Of a stretch of 64,000 nt of DNA, positions 26,108 through 35,392 are shown piece by piece (position 1 is the first letter of the stretch; each line of letters begins with the position of its first letter). The notes beneath the pieces are model-generated. The model saw only the letters and a program-made list of their open reading frames with translations, was not told the DNA's origin and searched no databases. The stretch is taken from assembly GCF_012911565.1 (NCBI RefSeq), contig NZ_JAAMPU010000101.1, forward strand, positions 124,001 through 188,000. Direction: 5' to 3'. This stretch comes from Flavobacterium silvaticum (GTDB taxonomy: Bacteria > Bacteroidota > Bacteroidia > Flavobacteriales > Flavobacteriaceae). Made by a program: the position numbers and the translations under genes.

Positions 26108-27556
26108 TTATTGCATCTTTTCCGAATACCCAATCGCCTCGCCAATCAATGTCGCACTCGTACATGAATTGATACGGACCAATACGAAATCGCCTGGTTT
26201 GTAATTTTCTTTGGGGAAAACGGCAACGGTATTCTGTGAATTGCGTCCGCTCCAGTGTGCATCGGAACGGTGCGATTCTTTTTCTATGAGTACTTCCACA
26301 ACCTGCCCGATGAATTTATTGGTACAGTTGTGTGACAGGTCACGCTGTAGGTCTACCACTTCCTGCAAACGACGTTTTTTTACCTGTTCAGGTACGTCGT
26401 CTTCAAGTTTTCTTGCTGCCAACGTTCCGGGTCTTTCTGAATAGGCGAACATAAAGCCGTAGTCGTAGTTCACATATTTCATTAGCGAAAGTGTGTCTTG
26501 ATGGTCTTCTTCGGTTTCAGTTGGGAAACCGGTGATCATATCCTGTGAAATGGCACAATCGGGAATAATCGCGCGGATCTTGTCAATCAGTGACATGTAT
26601 TCTTCACGGGTGTGCTGGCGGTTCATTTCCTTCAGGATTCGCGTGCTTCCGCTTTGGACCGGCAAATGGATGTAGTTGCATACGTTATGATGTTTCGCAA
26701 TCACGTGTAATACTTCTTCGTGCATGTCCTGTGGATTCGAAGTCGAGAAGCGGAAACGCATCTTTGGAAACATTCGGGCACACATATCAAGCAGCTGGGC
26801 AAAATCCACAGCCGTCGCTTTTTGCATGTCCGAAGCTTTGTCGTAATCTTTCTTGAGTCCGCCACCGTACCACAAATAGCTGTCTACGTTCTGGCCCAAA
26901 AGGGTGATTTCCTTGAAACCGCGATCGTACAAGTCGGTGATTTCTTCCAGTATGCTTTGTGGTTCACGGCTGCGTTCGCGTCCACGGGTAAACGGAACCA
27001 CACAGAACGTACACATATTGTCGCATCCGCGTGTAATCGAAACAAAAGCGGTGACGCCGTTGCTGTTCAGTCGTACAGGGGAAATATCGCCGTAGGTTTC
27101 TTCTTTGGAAAGGATGACGTTGATGGCATCGCGGCCTTCTTCGACCTCGGCAAGTAAATTCGGTAAATCTTTATAGGCATCCGGCCCTACGACAAGATCG
27201 ACGATTTTTTCTTCTTCCAGGAACTTGCTTTTGAGGCGTTCGGCCATACAGCCAAGCACGCCCACCTTCATCCCCGGATTGATTTTTTTGACCGCATTGT
27301 ATTTTTCAAGACGCTTGCGGACAGTCTGTTCGGCTTTGTCGCGGATGGAACAGGTGTTGACCAAAACCAAGTCTGCTTCTTCGAGAAGGTTCGTGGTATT
27401 ATAACCCTGACCGGCAAGGATGGATGCTACCACCTCGCTGTCGCTAAAGTTCATCTGGCACCCGTAGCTTTCAATGAACAGCTTCTTGGTATTCGTCGGA
27501 TTTTGTTCGAGCACGAGGCTTTCGCCCTGCTTGTCTTCTTCGATAATCTTTTCCAT
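26108..27556 (-). CDS. miaB: tRNA-2-methylthio-N6-dimethylallyladenosine synthase MiaB
   Basis: A 482-residue radical-SAM methylthiotransferase that adds the 2-methylthio group to i6A37 of tRNAs. The N-terminal UPF0004 domain has the three cluster cysteines (GCQMNFSDSE, NTCSIRDKA, GCMAERL), the radical-SAM motif is CDNMCTFC, and a TRAM domain closes the protein. The ATG at 27556 (MEKIIEE) is the usual flavobacterial start, and a consensus promoter lies 32-61 bases upstream of it. It is the first gene of a minus-strand series, though a 146-base gap separates it from the next gene. Confidence 0.97.
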   Translation of the reverse strand: MEKIIEEDKQGESLVLEQNPTNTKKLFIESYGCQMNFSDSEVVASILAGQGYNTTNLLEEADLVLVNTCSIRDKAEQTVRKRLEKYNAVKKINPGMKVGVLGCMAERLKSKFLEEEKIVDLVVGPDAYKDLPNLLAEVEEGRDAINVILSKEETYGDISPVRLNSNGVTAFVSITRGCDNMCTFCVVPFTRGRERSREPQSILEEITDLYDRGFKEITLLGQNVDSYLWYGGGLKKDYDKASDMQKATAVDFAQLLDMCARMFPKMRFRFSTSNPQDMHEEVLHVIAKHHNVCNYIHLPVQSGSTRILKEMNRQHTREEYMSLIDKIRAIIPDCAISQDMITGFPTETEEDHQDTLSLMKYVNYDYGFMFAYSERPGTLAARKLEDDVPEQVKKRRLQEVVDLQRDLSHNCTNKFIGQVVEVLIEKESHRSDAHWSGRNSQNTVAVFPKENYKPGDFVLVRINSCTSATLIGEAIGYSEKMQ

Positions 27557-27587
27557 AGTAGGCATTCGGAACAAAAAATTCAGAACG

Positions 27588-27617
27588 CAAAGATACTATA
27601 AAACTATTGTGTGACAA
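27588..27617 (-). promoter_or_regulatory. miaB promoter
   Basis: On the minus strand TTG (27617-27615), 19 bases, then TATCTTTG (27595-27588) is an excellent match to TTG-N17-23-TAnnTTTG, giving a leader of roughly 25 bases. Confidence 0.8.
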
Positions 27618-27631
27618 CTTGGCAGTCGTTA

Positions 27632-30600
27632 CTATTTGTGCATCACCTTTATATTGGTAGACCGGCCTTGTGTATCCGTAAGCCGTACCATGTAAATTCC
27701 GGCGCTGTAACCTGACATGTCTATGGAAAATGCATCAGATGAAATACCCGCAGATTGCAGTCGGCGTAAATTCATATCGTACACTTCGAAATGGGCAATC
27801 GGGAGTTTCGCGTTGATATGGAAATCGGTGCTGACCGGATTCGGATAATAACGAAGGATTTGCTCATCGGCACCATCCAAACCGAGCGTTTCACAGTCAA
27901 TTTCGGCTTCCCATCCGCCTTCGTTCACAAATTGATCAGATACGAAATAGAACGTCAATGCTCCTGTTGCATGAGTCGAAGTCACTGTACCCGGGGAATC
28001 TGTTCCCGAACCAAAATAAATCAATGGGTTCGTGCTGTCGGGTCCGTCATAGATCCGAAAGAAATCATAGTCTTCTTCTGTTGAGAAATAAGTGAAATTA
28101 GCTGTGACCGTATGTCCCGGCTGTGCTGGATAAATGGTGACGAGCGTCGTTTCTTCATCCGCATAATTATCGTCTACACCGCCGCTGTCGGTAAACAAGG
28201 CTCCGGCGCAATAATCAGGTTGGGTACAAAAAGTAAGCGGTCCGGCAATTTCAGAAGTCGTCGCTCCGCAAACTGACCTTATGTAAAAGTCATAGCATAC
28301 ATTCGATGAAAGTCCCGTTACGGTCAACGGAAGCGAAGCCGTCGTATTCCATGCAGAACCAATCACGTTTCCTTCTGGAACAACCATATATTCCCAACTT
28401 TCGGCACCTGAATTCTCGTTCCACTCAAAAGTCGCCGAATTGTTGTTGACGAAAAGCAAATCGAGGTTGTTCGGTTGTGCGGCACATGCAGGAAGCGGTT
28501 CACACGTAAACGAAATGTCCCAGCCGGCTTCGGTAACGAATTCGTCCGATACAAAAACAAAAGTCAATGCACCTGTGATGTGCGTGGAAACAATATTGGC
28601 CGGAAGAAAATCGCCGCTGCCGTAAAACAGTAATTCACCATTGGTATCAGGGCCGTTATAAACCGACATGAAATCGAAATCTTCCTCCGTCGAGAACAAA
28701 TTGAATGTAGCCACAACCCGTTCGTTGAGCTGTTGCGGGAATATGACGGTAGTGTAGGACTGATCGTTCGGATAACTGCCGTTGATTCCGCCCGTATCAT
28801 AAAAATGGGCACCGGCGCAGTAATCCAGCTGGGTGCAAAAAGAGAATGGGCCACTCAAAGCCGAGTTTCCGGACGAGCAATTCGACTTGACATAAAAGTC
28901 ATAGCAGCTTACGGGAGAAAGATCCTGGATCAGGAACGGGTTGGTCGATGCAGTCACGAAAGTTCCGGTTGGCCCACTGTTTTGCGGAACGACCATAATT
29001 TGCCAACTCGAGCTTCCGGTAGTGTCCGTCCAGGCAAGAGTCGCTGTGGTCGAAGTAGCGTTCAGGATATGGATGTTTGATGGGGAAGCACAGGCAGTCG
29101 TAAAGGAATAAGGCGAAGTGTAATTGCCTGTTCCGCAACTGTTGACTGCGCGAATTCTCCAGAAATATGTGGAACTGTCGGTCAAATCGGAAAGCGTCAG
29201 TGTGTTTCCTGACAACGATTGCTGTTGGATGATATTGGTAAAAGACGCATCGGCGGAAACCTGAACCTCGAATTGCTGTACGTTGGTATCTGCCGCCCAT
29301 TGCAGTGAAACCGGTTGTGAAATGCTTCCAATTCCGTTTGCAGGTGAAATGATGGCTGGCACAGTAACAATCGGTTGATATATTTCGAGCGTCAACGGAA
29401 AACTGAAATCTCCATTGGCCGAATTTCCGACAATGTTGAAATTGTATATCCCCTGAGACAATGTCTGGACTCCGTTAAGGTTTACGGTAAAAGTTCCCGC
29501 TGCTGTCATGTTCGACGGACTGATGGAAGCCGTTACGCCGGTTGGAAGTCCCTGAGCCGTCAATGTAATATTCCCAGAGAAATTATTCCGGGTATTGAGG
29601 TTGAACTGATAGGCGGCTTCTGTACTTCCCTGGCAGAGTGAAAGTGTATCCTGCGTGGCTTCAAACCAGAATTCCTTGATTGAAACGCCGGAAACGATAA
29701 GCGAATATGGCTGATTTCCGCCCTGAAGGTTGCCTTTATGCGAAACCCGAATCGTATAATTTCCGGACGGAAGGGCAATCTGGGCGCGTTCGACGTTATC
29801 GACTAGGTTATCTCCGGTAGTTGCGGCTGCTGTAACGTTGGCAGGATCCAGTTTCCAGGGATAGATTGTATTTCCATTTTGGATGATACGTATGTCGAGG
29901 TCGTTGACAAGCTTCGAAGCCGGGTCGTCAAGAATGTCATTCGATGGAGCCGCTGCGGGATCTGTCCAGCAAATCGTGGCAAACATAGGCTCATCGCCCA
30001 AAGCGGTCACGTTTAAGTCATATGTTTGTCCTTGATTCAGCGTGTTTTCTGAAATATACGATTGTAATCCTTTTTTGGTGATGACCTGTGCAGCGGCGCC
30101 TGCATTGATAAGTCCCCATCCGAAAGCGTAATCAGGGCCAGGGTCATTTCCGGCTTCATCGGCCGTATGGATCGCCAATCCTCTCAACGTGGCGGCACGC
30201 ATGAACGAATTGTTTTTTTGCTGATAATATTGCTGGAGGAGTAACAAGGTTCCGGTAACGCCCGGTGAAGCCATGGATGTTCCGGAAAGACTTCCGTAGC
30301 TGACGATGGATTCATTCGTAGAGGATAAAACATTGACGCCTTTGGTACACAAATCAGGTTTGATGCGTCCGTCATCAGTTGGGCCCCAACTGCTGAAACC
30401 TGACATGACCACAGATGCAGGGCCTTCATAATCCAGTACCTCATTTACGGCGGCTACGACCACTGCGTTTTTGCTTGTGGCGTGCCCGGCAAGCAAGTCG
30501 TATCCGTTTTTTGTGAGGTTGTAATTTCCACGACTGTTACCTGCTGCACAAACGAATTGATAGTATGGCGCATTGAACATCACCTGATCAAAAGCCGCCG

Positions 30601-31270
30601 ATTCCTCATCGTATTTTCCCCATTGGTAATCGTCTAAAAAATCTGGGTTGTAACCATAGGAATGGTTGGATAGCAACAAACCATCGGCTGCTGCCTGGGC
30701 GGTTTCAGAAACATCATTGTTCCAGTCATAAGAGTGCCCGAAAGCTTTGTAAGCCATGCCCCGTGCGGCTCCTTCCTGTACCTGATCTGTCCCGATTACG
30801 GTTCCGCAAACGTGTGTGGCATGGTAATGAGTCTGTGTAGCTCCATCCATTACGGTAAGTCGTCCGCTGAAAATCTCATGCTCAGGAAAACCTGATCCGG
30901 CATCCCAGATTCCGGCAATCATGTTTTCTCCGTTGATATTGAGTCCTAAAGAACCGCCAGTGTACAACGTATTTGCCCGCGATGTAATTCCTGAGCCGTA
31001 ATTATAAGTGGAAAAGTAAACTGGTTTGTCTCCGTTCCTCAGACCGACGAGTTGTGAATAACTTCCACTTTTTTCAATGATTGCCGGCCAGCCATATTGC
31101 TTTGAAAGTTGGAAGGCCCGCTTTTTTTGTTGTAGGAATTTCTGACTACTTGCAGTAGCGAATCGTTGCAGTGAAACCGTGTTGGTTTTGGATTTTATTT
31201 CTTCGCGTTGCTGAGGTGTCTGGGAGAGGAGAAGGCTCGGTAAAAAAATGAGCGCTAGCCATTTATTCAT
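27632..31270 (-). CDS. Secreted S8 subtilisin-like protease with CUB/Fn3 repeats and T9SS sorting domain
   Basis: A 1212-residue exported protease. A signal peptide (MNKWLALIFLPSLLLSQ) precedes the S8 domain, whose triad is visible: Asp in GIWDAGSGFPEHE, His in ATHVCGTVIGT and Ser in SLSGTSMASPGVTG, with CAAGNSRG as the oxyanion region. After it come a beta-sandwich region, Fn3-like modules and two CUB-like modules, each opening DYCAGA and followed by FSTEED. The last about 75 residues (LRYYPNPVSTDFHINA to the final MHK) are a type A C-terminal domain for T9SS export and surface attachment. The ATG at 31270 is chosen for the signal peptide. Likely a cell-surface or secreted nutrient-scavenging protease. 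Confidence 0.93.
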   Translation of the reverse strand: MNKWLALIFLPSLLLSQTPQQREEIKSKTNTVSLQRFATASSQKFLQQKKRAFQLSKQYGWPAIIEKSGSYSQLVGLRNGDKPVYFSTYNYGSGITSRANTLYTGGSLGLNINGENMIAGIWDAGSGFPEHEIFSGRLTVMDGATQTHYHATHVCGTVIGTDQVQEGAARGMAYKAFGHSYDWNNDVSETAQAAADGLLLSNHSYGYNPDFLDDYQWGKYDEESAAFDQVMFNAPYYQFVCAAGNSRGNYNLTKNGYDLLAGHATSKNAVVVAAVNEVLDYEGPASVVMSGFSSWGPTDDGRIKPDLCTKGVNVLSSTNESIVSYGSLSGTSMASPGVTGTLLLLQQYYQQKNNSFMRAATLRGLAIHTADEAGNDPGPDYAFGWGLINAGAAAQVITKKGLQSYISENTLNQGQTYDLNVTALGDEPMFATICWTDPAAAPSNDILDDPASKLVNDLDIRIIQNGNTIYPWKLDPANVTAAATTGDNLVDNVERAQIALPSGNYTIRVSHKGNLQGGNQPYSLIVSGVSIKEFWFEATQDTLSLCQGSTEAAYQFNLNTRNNFSGNITLTAQGLPTGVTASISPSNMTAAGTFTVNLNGVQTLSQGIYNFNIVGNSANGDFSFPLTLEIYQPIVTVPAIISPANGIGSISQPVSLQWAADTNVQQFEVQVSADASFTNIIQQQSLSGNTLTLSDLTDSSTYFWRIRAVNSCGTGNYTSPYSFTTACASPSNIHILNATSTTATLAWTDTTGSSSWQIMVVPQNSGPTGTFVTASTNPFLIQDLSPVSCYDFYVKSNCSSGNSALSGPFSFCTQLDYCAGAHFYDTGGINGSYPNDQSYTTVIFPQQLNERVVATFNLFSTEEDFDFMSVYNGPDTNGELLFYGSGDFLPANIVSTHITGALTFVFVSDEFVTEAGWDISFTCEPLPACAAQPNNLDLLFVNNNSATFEWNENSGAESWEYMVVPEGNVIGSAWNTTASLPLTVTGLSSNVCYDFYIRSVCGATTSEIAGPLTFCTQPDYCAGALFTDSGGVDDNYADEETTLVTIYPAQPGHTVTANFTYFSTEEDYDFFRIYDGPDSTNPLIYFGSGTDSPGTVTSTHATGALTFYFVSDQFVNEGGWEAEIDCETLGLDGADEQILRYYPNPVSTDFHINAKLPIAHFEVYDMNLRRLQSAGISSDAFSIDMSGYSAGIYMVRLTDTQGRSTNIKVMHK

Positions 31271-31347
31271 AGGTTCAGGGAAATTTTCAGGCGCAATAAT
31301 ACGCAATATTCAATTACGAAAAGCATGTGATTTAGGATCTGCGGTTT

Positions 31348-31381
31348 TAGGTATAAAAGTGTACCTATATATATAGGTATA
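31348..31381. promoter_or_regulatory. Operator-like palindrome between the protease and topA genes
   Basis: TACCTATATATATAGGTA (31362-31379) is a perfect 18-bp palindrome. TAGGTATAA occurs at 31348 and again at 31374, a 26-base period. The group lies between the divergent protease and topA genes, upstream of the topA promoter, and could bind a dimeric regulator. Confidence 0.45.
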
Positions 31382-31404
31382 ACAGTAAATGAGAAATCGT
31401 AAAA

Positions 31405-31433
31405 TTGGTATTGGATTTTTTCTTCTACTTTTG
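31405..31433 (+). promoter_or_regulatory. topA promoter
   Basis: TTG (31405-31407), 18 bases, then TACTTTTG (31426-31433) matches the Bacteroidota consensus. The topA start codon follows 18 bases downstream of the -7 element. Confidence 0.78.
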
Positions 31434-31451
31434 CCGCAAACAAAAAGGTAA

Positions 31452-33992
31452 ATGGCAAAGAACTTAGTAATTGTGGAATCACCGGCAAAGGCCAAAACAA
31501 TTGAGAAATTCCTGGGCAATGATTACCAGGTCGAATCAAGTTACGGACATATAGCCGATTTGCCGTCAAAGGAAATCGGGGTCGATGTTACCAAAGGCTT
31601 TACTCCCAAGTATGAAGTTTCCCCAGAAAAGAAAGTTTTGGTAAAAAAACTTAGGGATCTTTCCAAGAACGCCGATATGGTCTGGCTCGCTTCCGATGAG
31701 GACCGCGAAGGGGAAGCGATTTCCTGGCACCTTGCCGAAGAACTAAAGCTCGACAAGAACAAGACCCGCCGTATCGTATTTCATGAAATCACCAAGCCTG
31801 CCATATTAAAGGCTATAGATAACCCGAGAGGAATCAATTATAATCTGGTCGATGCACAACAGGCACGCCGTGTCCTTGACCGTTTGGTCGGGTATGAACT
31901 ATCTCCGGTTTTGTGGAGAAAGGTAAAAGGTGGATTGTCTGCCGGACGCGTGCAATCGGTAGCAGTACGATTGATAGTGGAGCGTGAAAGGGAAATCCAG
32001 AACTTCAATGCCCAATCTTCGTTTTCCGTATCAGCCGAATTCACGAATGAGAGCGGGAAATCGTTCAAAGCGAAACTCGGAAAGAACTTCGCCACCCAAC
32101 AGGAAGCCGAAGATTTCCTGAAACGCACGAACGGTTCACACTATAAAGTATCGGAACTGGAAACCAAACCGGCCAAAAAATCACCGGCGGCTCCGTTTAC
32201 CACATCTACTTTACAACAGGAAGCCGCAAGAAAATTGTATCTGCCTGTCGGAATCACTATGCAGCTTGCGCAGCGGCTGTATGAAGCCGGACTTATTACG
32301 TATATGAGAACGGATAGTGTCAATCTTTCAGATGAAGCGATGTCGGCCACTAAAAAAGAAATCATCTCATCATACGGTGAAGCGTTTTCAAAACCGAGAA
32401 ACTTTGTCACCAAAAGCAAAGGCGCGCAGGAAGCCCACGAGGCAATCCGGCCGACCGATATGTCTCGCCACACGGTTTCCATAGACAGGGATCAGGCTCG
32501 TCTGTATGATTTGATTTGGAAAAGGACTATCGCCTCACAAATGAGCGATGCCGAACTCGAAAGGACTGTAGCAGGAATTTCATCGAACCAACATCCGGAA
32601 ACGTTTACGGCATCTGGTGAAGTTTTGAAGTTTGAAGGATTTTTGAAAGTCTATCTCGAAGGACAGGACGATGAAGAGGAAGAACAGGAAGGAATGTTGC
32701 CGGCTCTGAGACTGAACGAAAGCCTGAAAGCTGTATTGATATCGGCAACCCAAAGATATTCGCGCCCGGCGTCAAGATATACCGAAGCTTCTTTGGTGAA
32801 GAAACTCGAAGAACTTGGGATCGGTCGTCCGTCGACATACGCCCCAACCATTTCGACCATCATCAACAGGACTTATGTCGAAAAAGGGAATATGGAAGGA
32901 AGCGAGCGTAAGTATGTGCAGCTGACACTTTCAAATGGGAACGTCGAAACAAAAACGCTTACCGAAGTTACCGGATCTGATAAAGGGAAATTGGTTCCGA
33001 CCGATATCGGAACGATTGTAACGGACTTTCTGGTCAAAAATTTCGAATCAATTATGGATTACAACTTCACGGCCAAGGTCGAGGAAGATTTTGATGAAAT
33101 CGCAGCCGGGAATCAGTCTTGGTCATTGATGATGCGGGAATTTTACGATGGTTTCCATCCGCAGGTCAAAGAAGTGGAAGAAAATGCCGAGCGTGAAAGC
33201 GGAGAGCGTATACTTGGAACCGATCCGAAAACCGGAAAACCGGTCAGCGTTCGTCTGGGTAAATTTGGGCCGATGGCACAGATTGGCGATGCAACCGACG
33301 AGAATAAGATATTTGCGAGTCTGAGGTCTGACCAGAACATTGGCAGTATCACACTTGAAGAGACATTGAACCTTTTCCTGCTCCCGAAACAACTCGGTAC
33401 CTATAAAGGTGAAGACATAGAAGTAAGCAACGGTCGATTCGGGCCTTATGTGCGTCATGGAAAAACATTTATCTCATTGCCGAAAGGCGAAGAACCCTTG
33501 GATGTGACTTTCGATCGCGCCACAGAACTTATCGATGAGAAGAACAGGGCAGATGCGCCTATTGGCGAATACCAGGGACATGGTGTCCAAAAAGGAGTGG
33601 GTCGGTTCGGGCCTTTCATCAAATGGAACGGCATATTTATCAATGTGAGCAAAAAGTATAATTTTGATAATTTGTCTGCGGCTGATATCGCTCAGCTTAT
33701 AGAAGAAAAGCTTCAGAAAGACGAAGACAAGCTCATCCATAACTGGGAAGCGGAAGGTATCAAACTTGAAAAAGCACGTTGGGGCCGATTCGTGCTGAGC
33801 AAAGGAAAAATCAAAATTGACCTCAATAAGGATTTCAAGGCGGATGCATTGACTCTGGAACAAGCCCAGGAACTGATTGCGGCAAAAACACCCGCCAAGA
33901 AAACGGCGGCGAAAAAGACAACCGCAGCGAAAAAGCCATCGGCTAAGAAACCTGCCGCTAAAAAAACAACAGCAGTCGCTAAGAAAAAATAA
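31452..33992 (+). CDS. topA: DNA topoisomerase I
   Basis: An 846-residue type IA topoisomerase that relaxes negative supercoils. The TOPRIM domain has VIVESPAKAKTIEKFLG and ASDEDREGEAISWHLAEEL; the active-site tyrosine lies in GLITYMRTDS. Instead of zinc fingers, the C-terminal part carries three GRFGP-type repeat modules (GKFGPMAQIG, GRFGPYVRHG, GRFGPFIKWNG), as in other Bacteroidota. The last 30 residues are a Lys/Ala/Pro/Thr tail made of AKK repeats, histone-like and probably DNA-binding. It is followed 2 bases later by an arginase-fold gene. Confidence 0.98.
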   Translation: MAKNLVIVESPAKAKTIEKFLGNDYQVESSYGHIADLPSKEIGVDVTKGFTPKYEVSPEKKVLVKKLRDLSKNADMVWLASDEDREGEAISWHLAEELKLDKNKTRRIVFHEITKPAILKAIDNPRGINYNLVDAQQARRVLDRLVGYELSPVLWRKVKGGLSAGRVQSVAVRLIVEREREIQNFNAQSSFSVSAEFTNESGKSFKAKLGKNFATQQEAEDFLKRTNGSHYKVSELETKPAKKSPAAPFTTSTLQQEAARKLYLPVGITMQLAQRLYEAGLITYMRTDSVNLSDEAMSATKKEIISSYGEAFSKPRNFVTKSKGAQEAHEAIRPTDMSRHTVSIDRDQARLYDLIWKRTIASQMSDAELERTVAGISSNQHPETFTASGEVLKFEGFLKVYLEGQDDEEEEQEGMLPALRLNESLKAVLISATQRYSRPASRYTEASLVKKLEELGIGRPSTYAPTISTIINRTYVEKGNMEGSERKYVQLTLSNGNVETKTLTEVTGSDKGKLVPTDIGTIVTDFLVKNFESIMDYNFTAKVEEDFDEIAAGNQSWSLMMREFYDGFHPQVKEVEENAERESGERILGTDPKTGKPVSVRLGKFGPMAQIGDATDENKIFASLRSDQNIGSITLEETLNLFLLPKQLGTYKGEDIEVSNGRFGPYVRHGKTFISLPKGEEPLDVTFDRATELIDEKNRADAPIGEYQGHGVQKGVGRFGPFIKWNGIFINVSKKYNFDNLSAADIAQLIEEKLQKDEDKLIHNWEAEGIKLEKARWGRFVLSKGKIKIDLNKDFKADALTLEQAQELIAAKTPAKKTAAKKTTAAKKPSAKKPAAKKTTAVAKKK

Positions 33993-33994
33993 GT

Positions 33995-35152
33995 ATGGAA
34001 TTCGATTTTCTGTCACCGGTAGATCAGCACACTTTAGATTTTGTAAAAGAACTTTCGGGTCAGCACTTGGGGAGTAAAGTCACGTTTCATTCGGAAGCGG
34101 ATTTTCCGGATATGGATCAAATACGTATCGGGATAATTGGTGTTTGTGAATCACGTGGCTCCGGATCTTTGGTTCGGACTATGGATTTGTCGCGTTTCCG
34201 GCGAGAACTGTATTCGCTTTATCCCGGAAACTGGGAAGTATCGATTGCCGATTTGGGCGATATTGATGCAGGCGATTCATTGTCGGATACATACTATGCG
34301 TTACAGAAGGCTTGTGAAGGTTTGTTGAAACGGAATATATTACCCGTCGTAATCGGCGGATGCCAGGATTTGACGTATGCTATGTACCGTTCGTATGATA
34401 AGCTGGAACAAATGGTCAATCTGACCTCGGTCGACAGTAAGTTTGATTTTGGAAAAGGCGATGACAAAGCCAAGCCAAGCCACAACTATATTTCGAAGAT
34501 TATCCTGGACGAGCCGAACAACCTTTTTAATTTTACCAACCTCGGTTTCCAGACTTATTATAATTCGCAGGAAGAAATTGACCTGGTCGATAAATTGTAT
34601 TTTGATGCCTATCGATTGGGAGAACTTTCAAATAACATCACTTTGGCGGAACCTGTTTTCAGGGATTCTGATTTGGTGAGCTTTGATCTTTCGGCAGCTT
34701 CATCTGCAACGACCGGAAATTTCGATCCGTTCGTCCCAAATGGATTTAATGGTAAAGAGATGTGTTCACTGGCACGTTATGCCGGCATCAGTGACAAGGT
34801 TTCCGCTTTTGGGATTTTTGGTGAAGAACTTTCCGGGTCAGAAGCGTGCATCGCCGCTCAATTGGTTTGGTACTTTATAGAAGGATCGCATTATCGTTCC
34901 AATGAATATCCGTTCGGTGACAGGAATACTTATTTAAAGTATATCGTTCCTTTGGAAGATGAAGAGCTGGTTTTTTACAAAAGTGACAAAACAGATCGTT
35001 GGTGGATTGAAATTCCGCACCCTTCCGGCGGTCATACTAAACTAAAAAGAAATACGTTATTACCGTGTTCTTATGAAGAGTATCTCGCGGCTTGCAACAA
35101 TGAATTGCCTGAACGCTGGTGGAAAGCTCAACGGAAAAATCTGATAGGCTAA
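33995..35152 (+). CDS. Arginase/formimidoylglutamase-fold protein with degraded metal site
   Basis: A 385-residue protein of the ureohydrolase fold, which normally binds two Mn ions. The fold words are present but ligands are changed: GGCQD at 121-125 replaces the usual GGDH, SVDSKFD replaces the DAHxD stretch (His to Lys), and SFDLSAAS replaces SxDxDxxDP (second Asp lost). A standard dinuclear site is therefore unlikely, so it may be a binding or regulatory protein rather than an enzyme. It starts 2 bases after topA and lies just upstream of gldK. No histidine-utilisation gene is nearby, which argues against a true formimidoylglutamase role. Confidence 0.8.
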   Translation: MEFDFLSPVDQHTLDFVKELSGQHLGSKVTFHSEADFPDMDQIRIGIIGVCESRGSGSLVRTMDLSRFRRELYSLYPGNWEVSIADLGDIDAGDSLSDTYYALQKACEGLLKRNILPVVIGGCQDLTYAMYRSYDKLEQMVNLTSVDSKFDFGKGDDKAKPSHNYISKIILDEPNNLFNFTNLGFQTYYNSQEEIDLVDKLYFDAYRLGELSNNITLAEPVFRDSDLVSFDLSAASSATTGNFDPFVPNGFNGKEMCSLARYAGISDKVSAFGIFGEELSGSEACIAAQLVWYFIEGSHYRSNEYPFGDRNTYLKYIVPLEDEELVFYKSDKTDRWWIEIPHPSGGHTKLKRNTLLPCSYEEYLAACNNELPERWWKAQRKNLIG

Positions 35153-35212
35153 AAAGGTTACAGTTATTCATGTAACTACATCGTTTTCGTAAGATTTGGA
35201 TTACAATATTTT

Positions 35213-35256
35213 TACATTTGTGCATTTTATCGATATTTTTTTGCATTTTATCGATA
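35213..35256 (+). promoter_or_regulatory. gldK upstream control region with repeated TATCGATA
   Basis: TACATTTG at 35213-35220 fits the -7 consensus (TTTG at 35195-35198 is only 14 bases upstream, a short spacing), and another TACATTTG lies at 35286-35293. Directly after the first, the 15-mer TGCATTTTATCGATA is repeated at 35221-35235 and 35242-35256, each holding the palindrome TATCGATA. This may be a tandem operator for the gliding/T9SS operon. Confidence 0.45.
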
Positions 35257-35392
35257 AAAAATTTTTTTATTAAAAGTAATAATTCTACATTTGACCTCGT
35301 TATCAAATTTGTTTTGTATTTAATTGTTTTTTTAAAAAATTATGGATACGTTTACGCCCTTAAAAAAGAAAATACACTTAACCCAAATTTAT

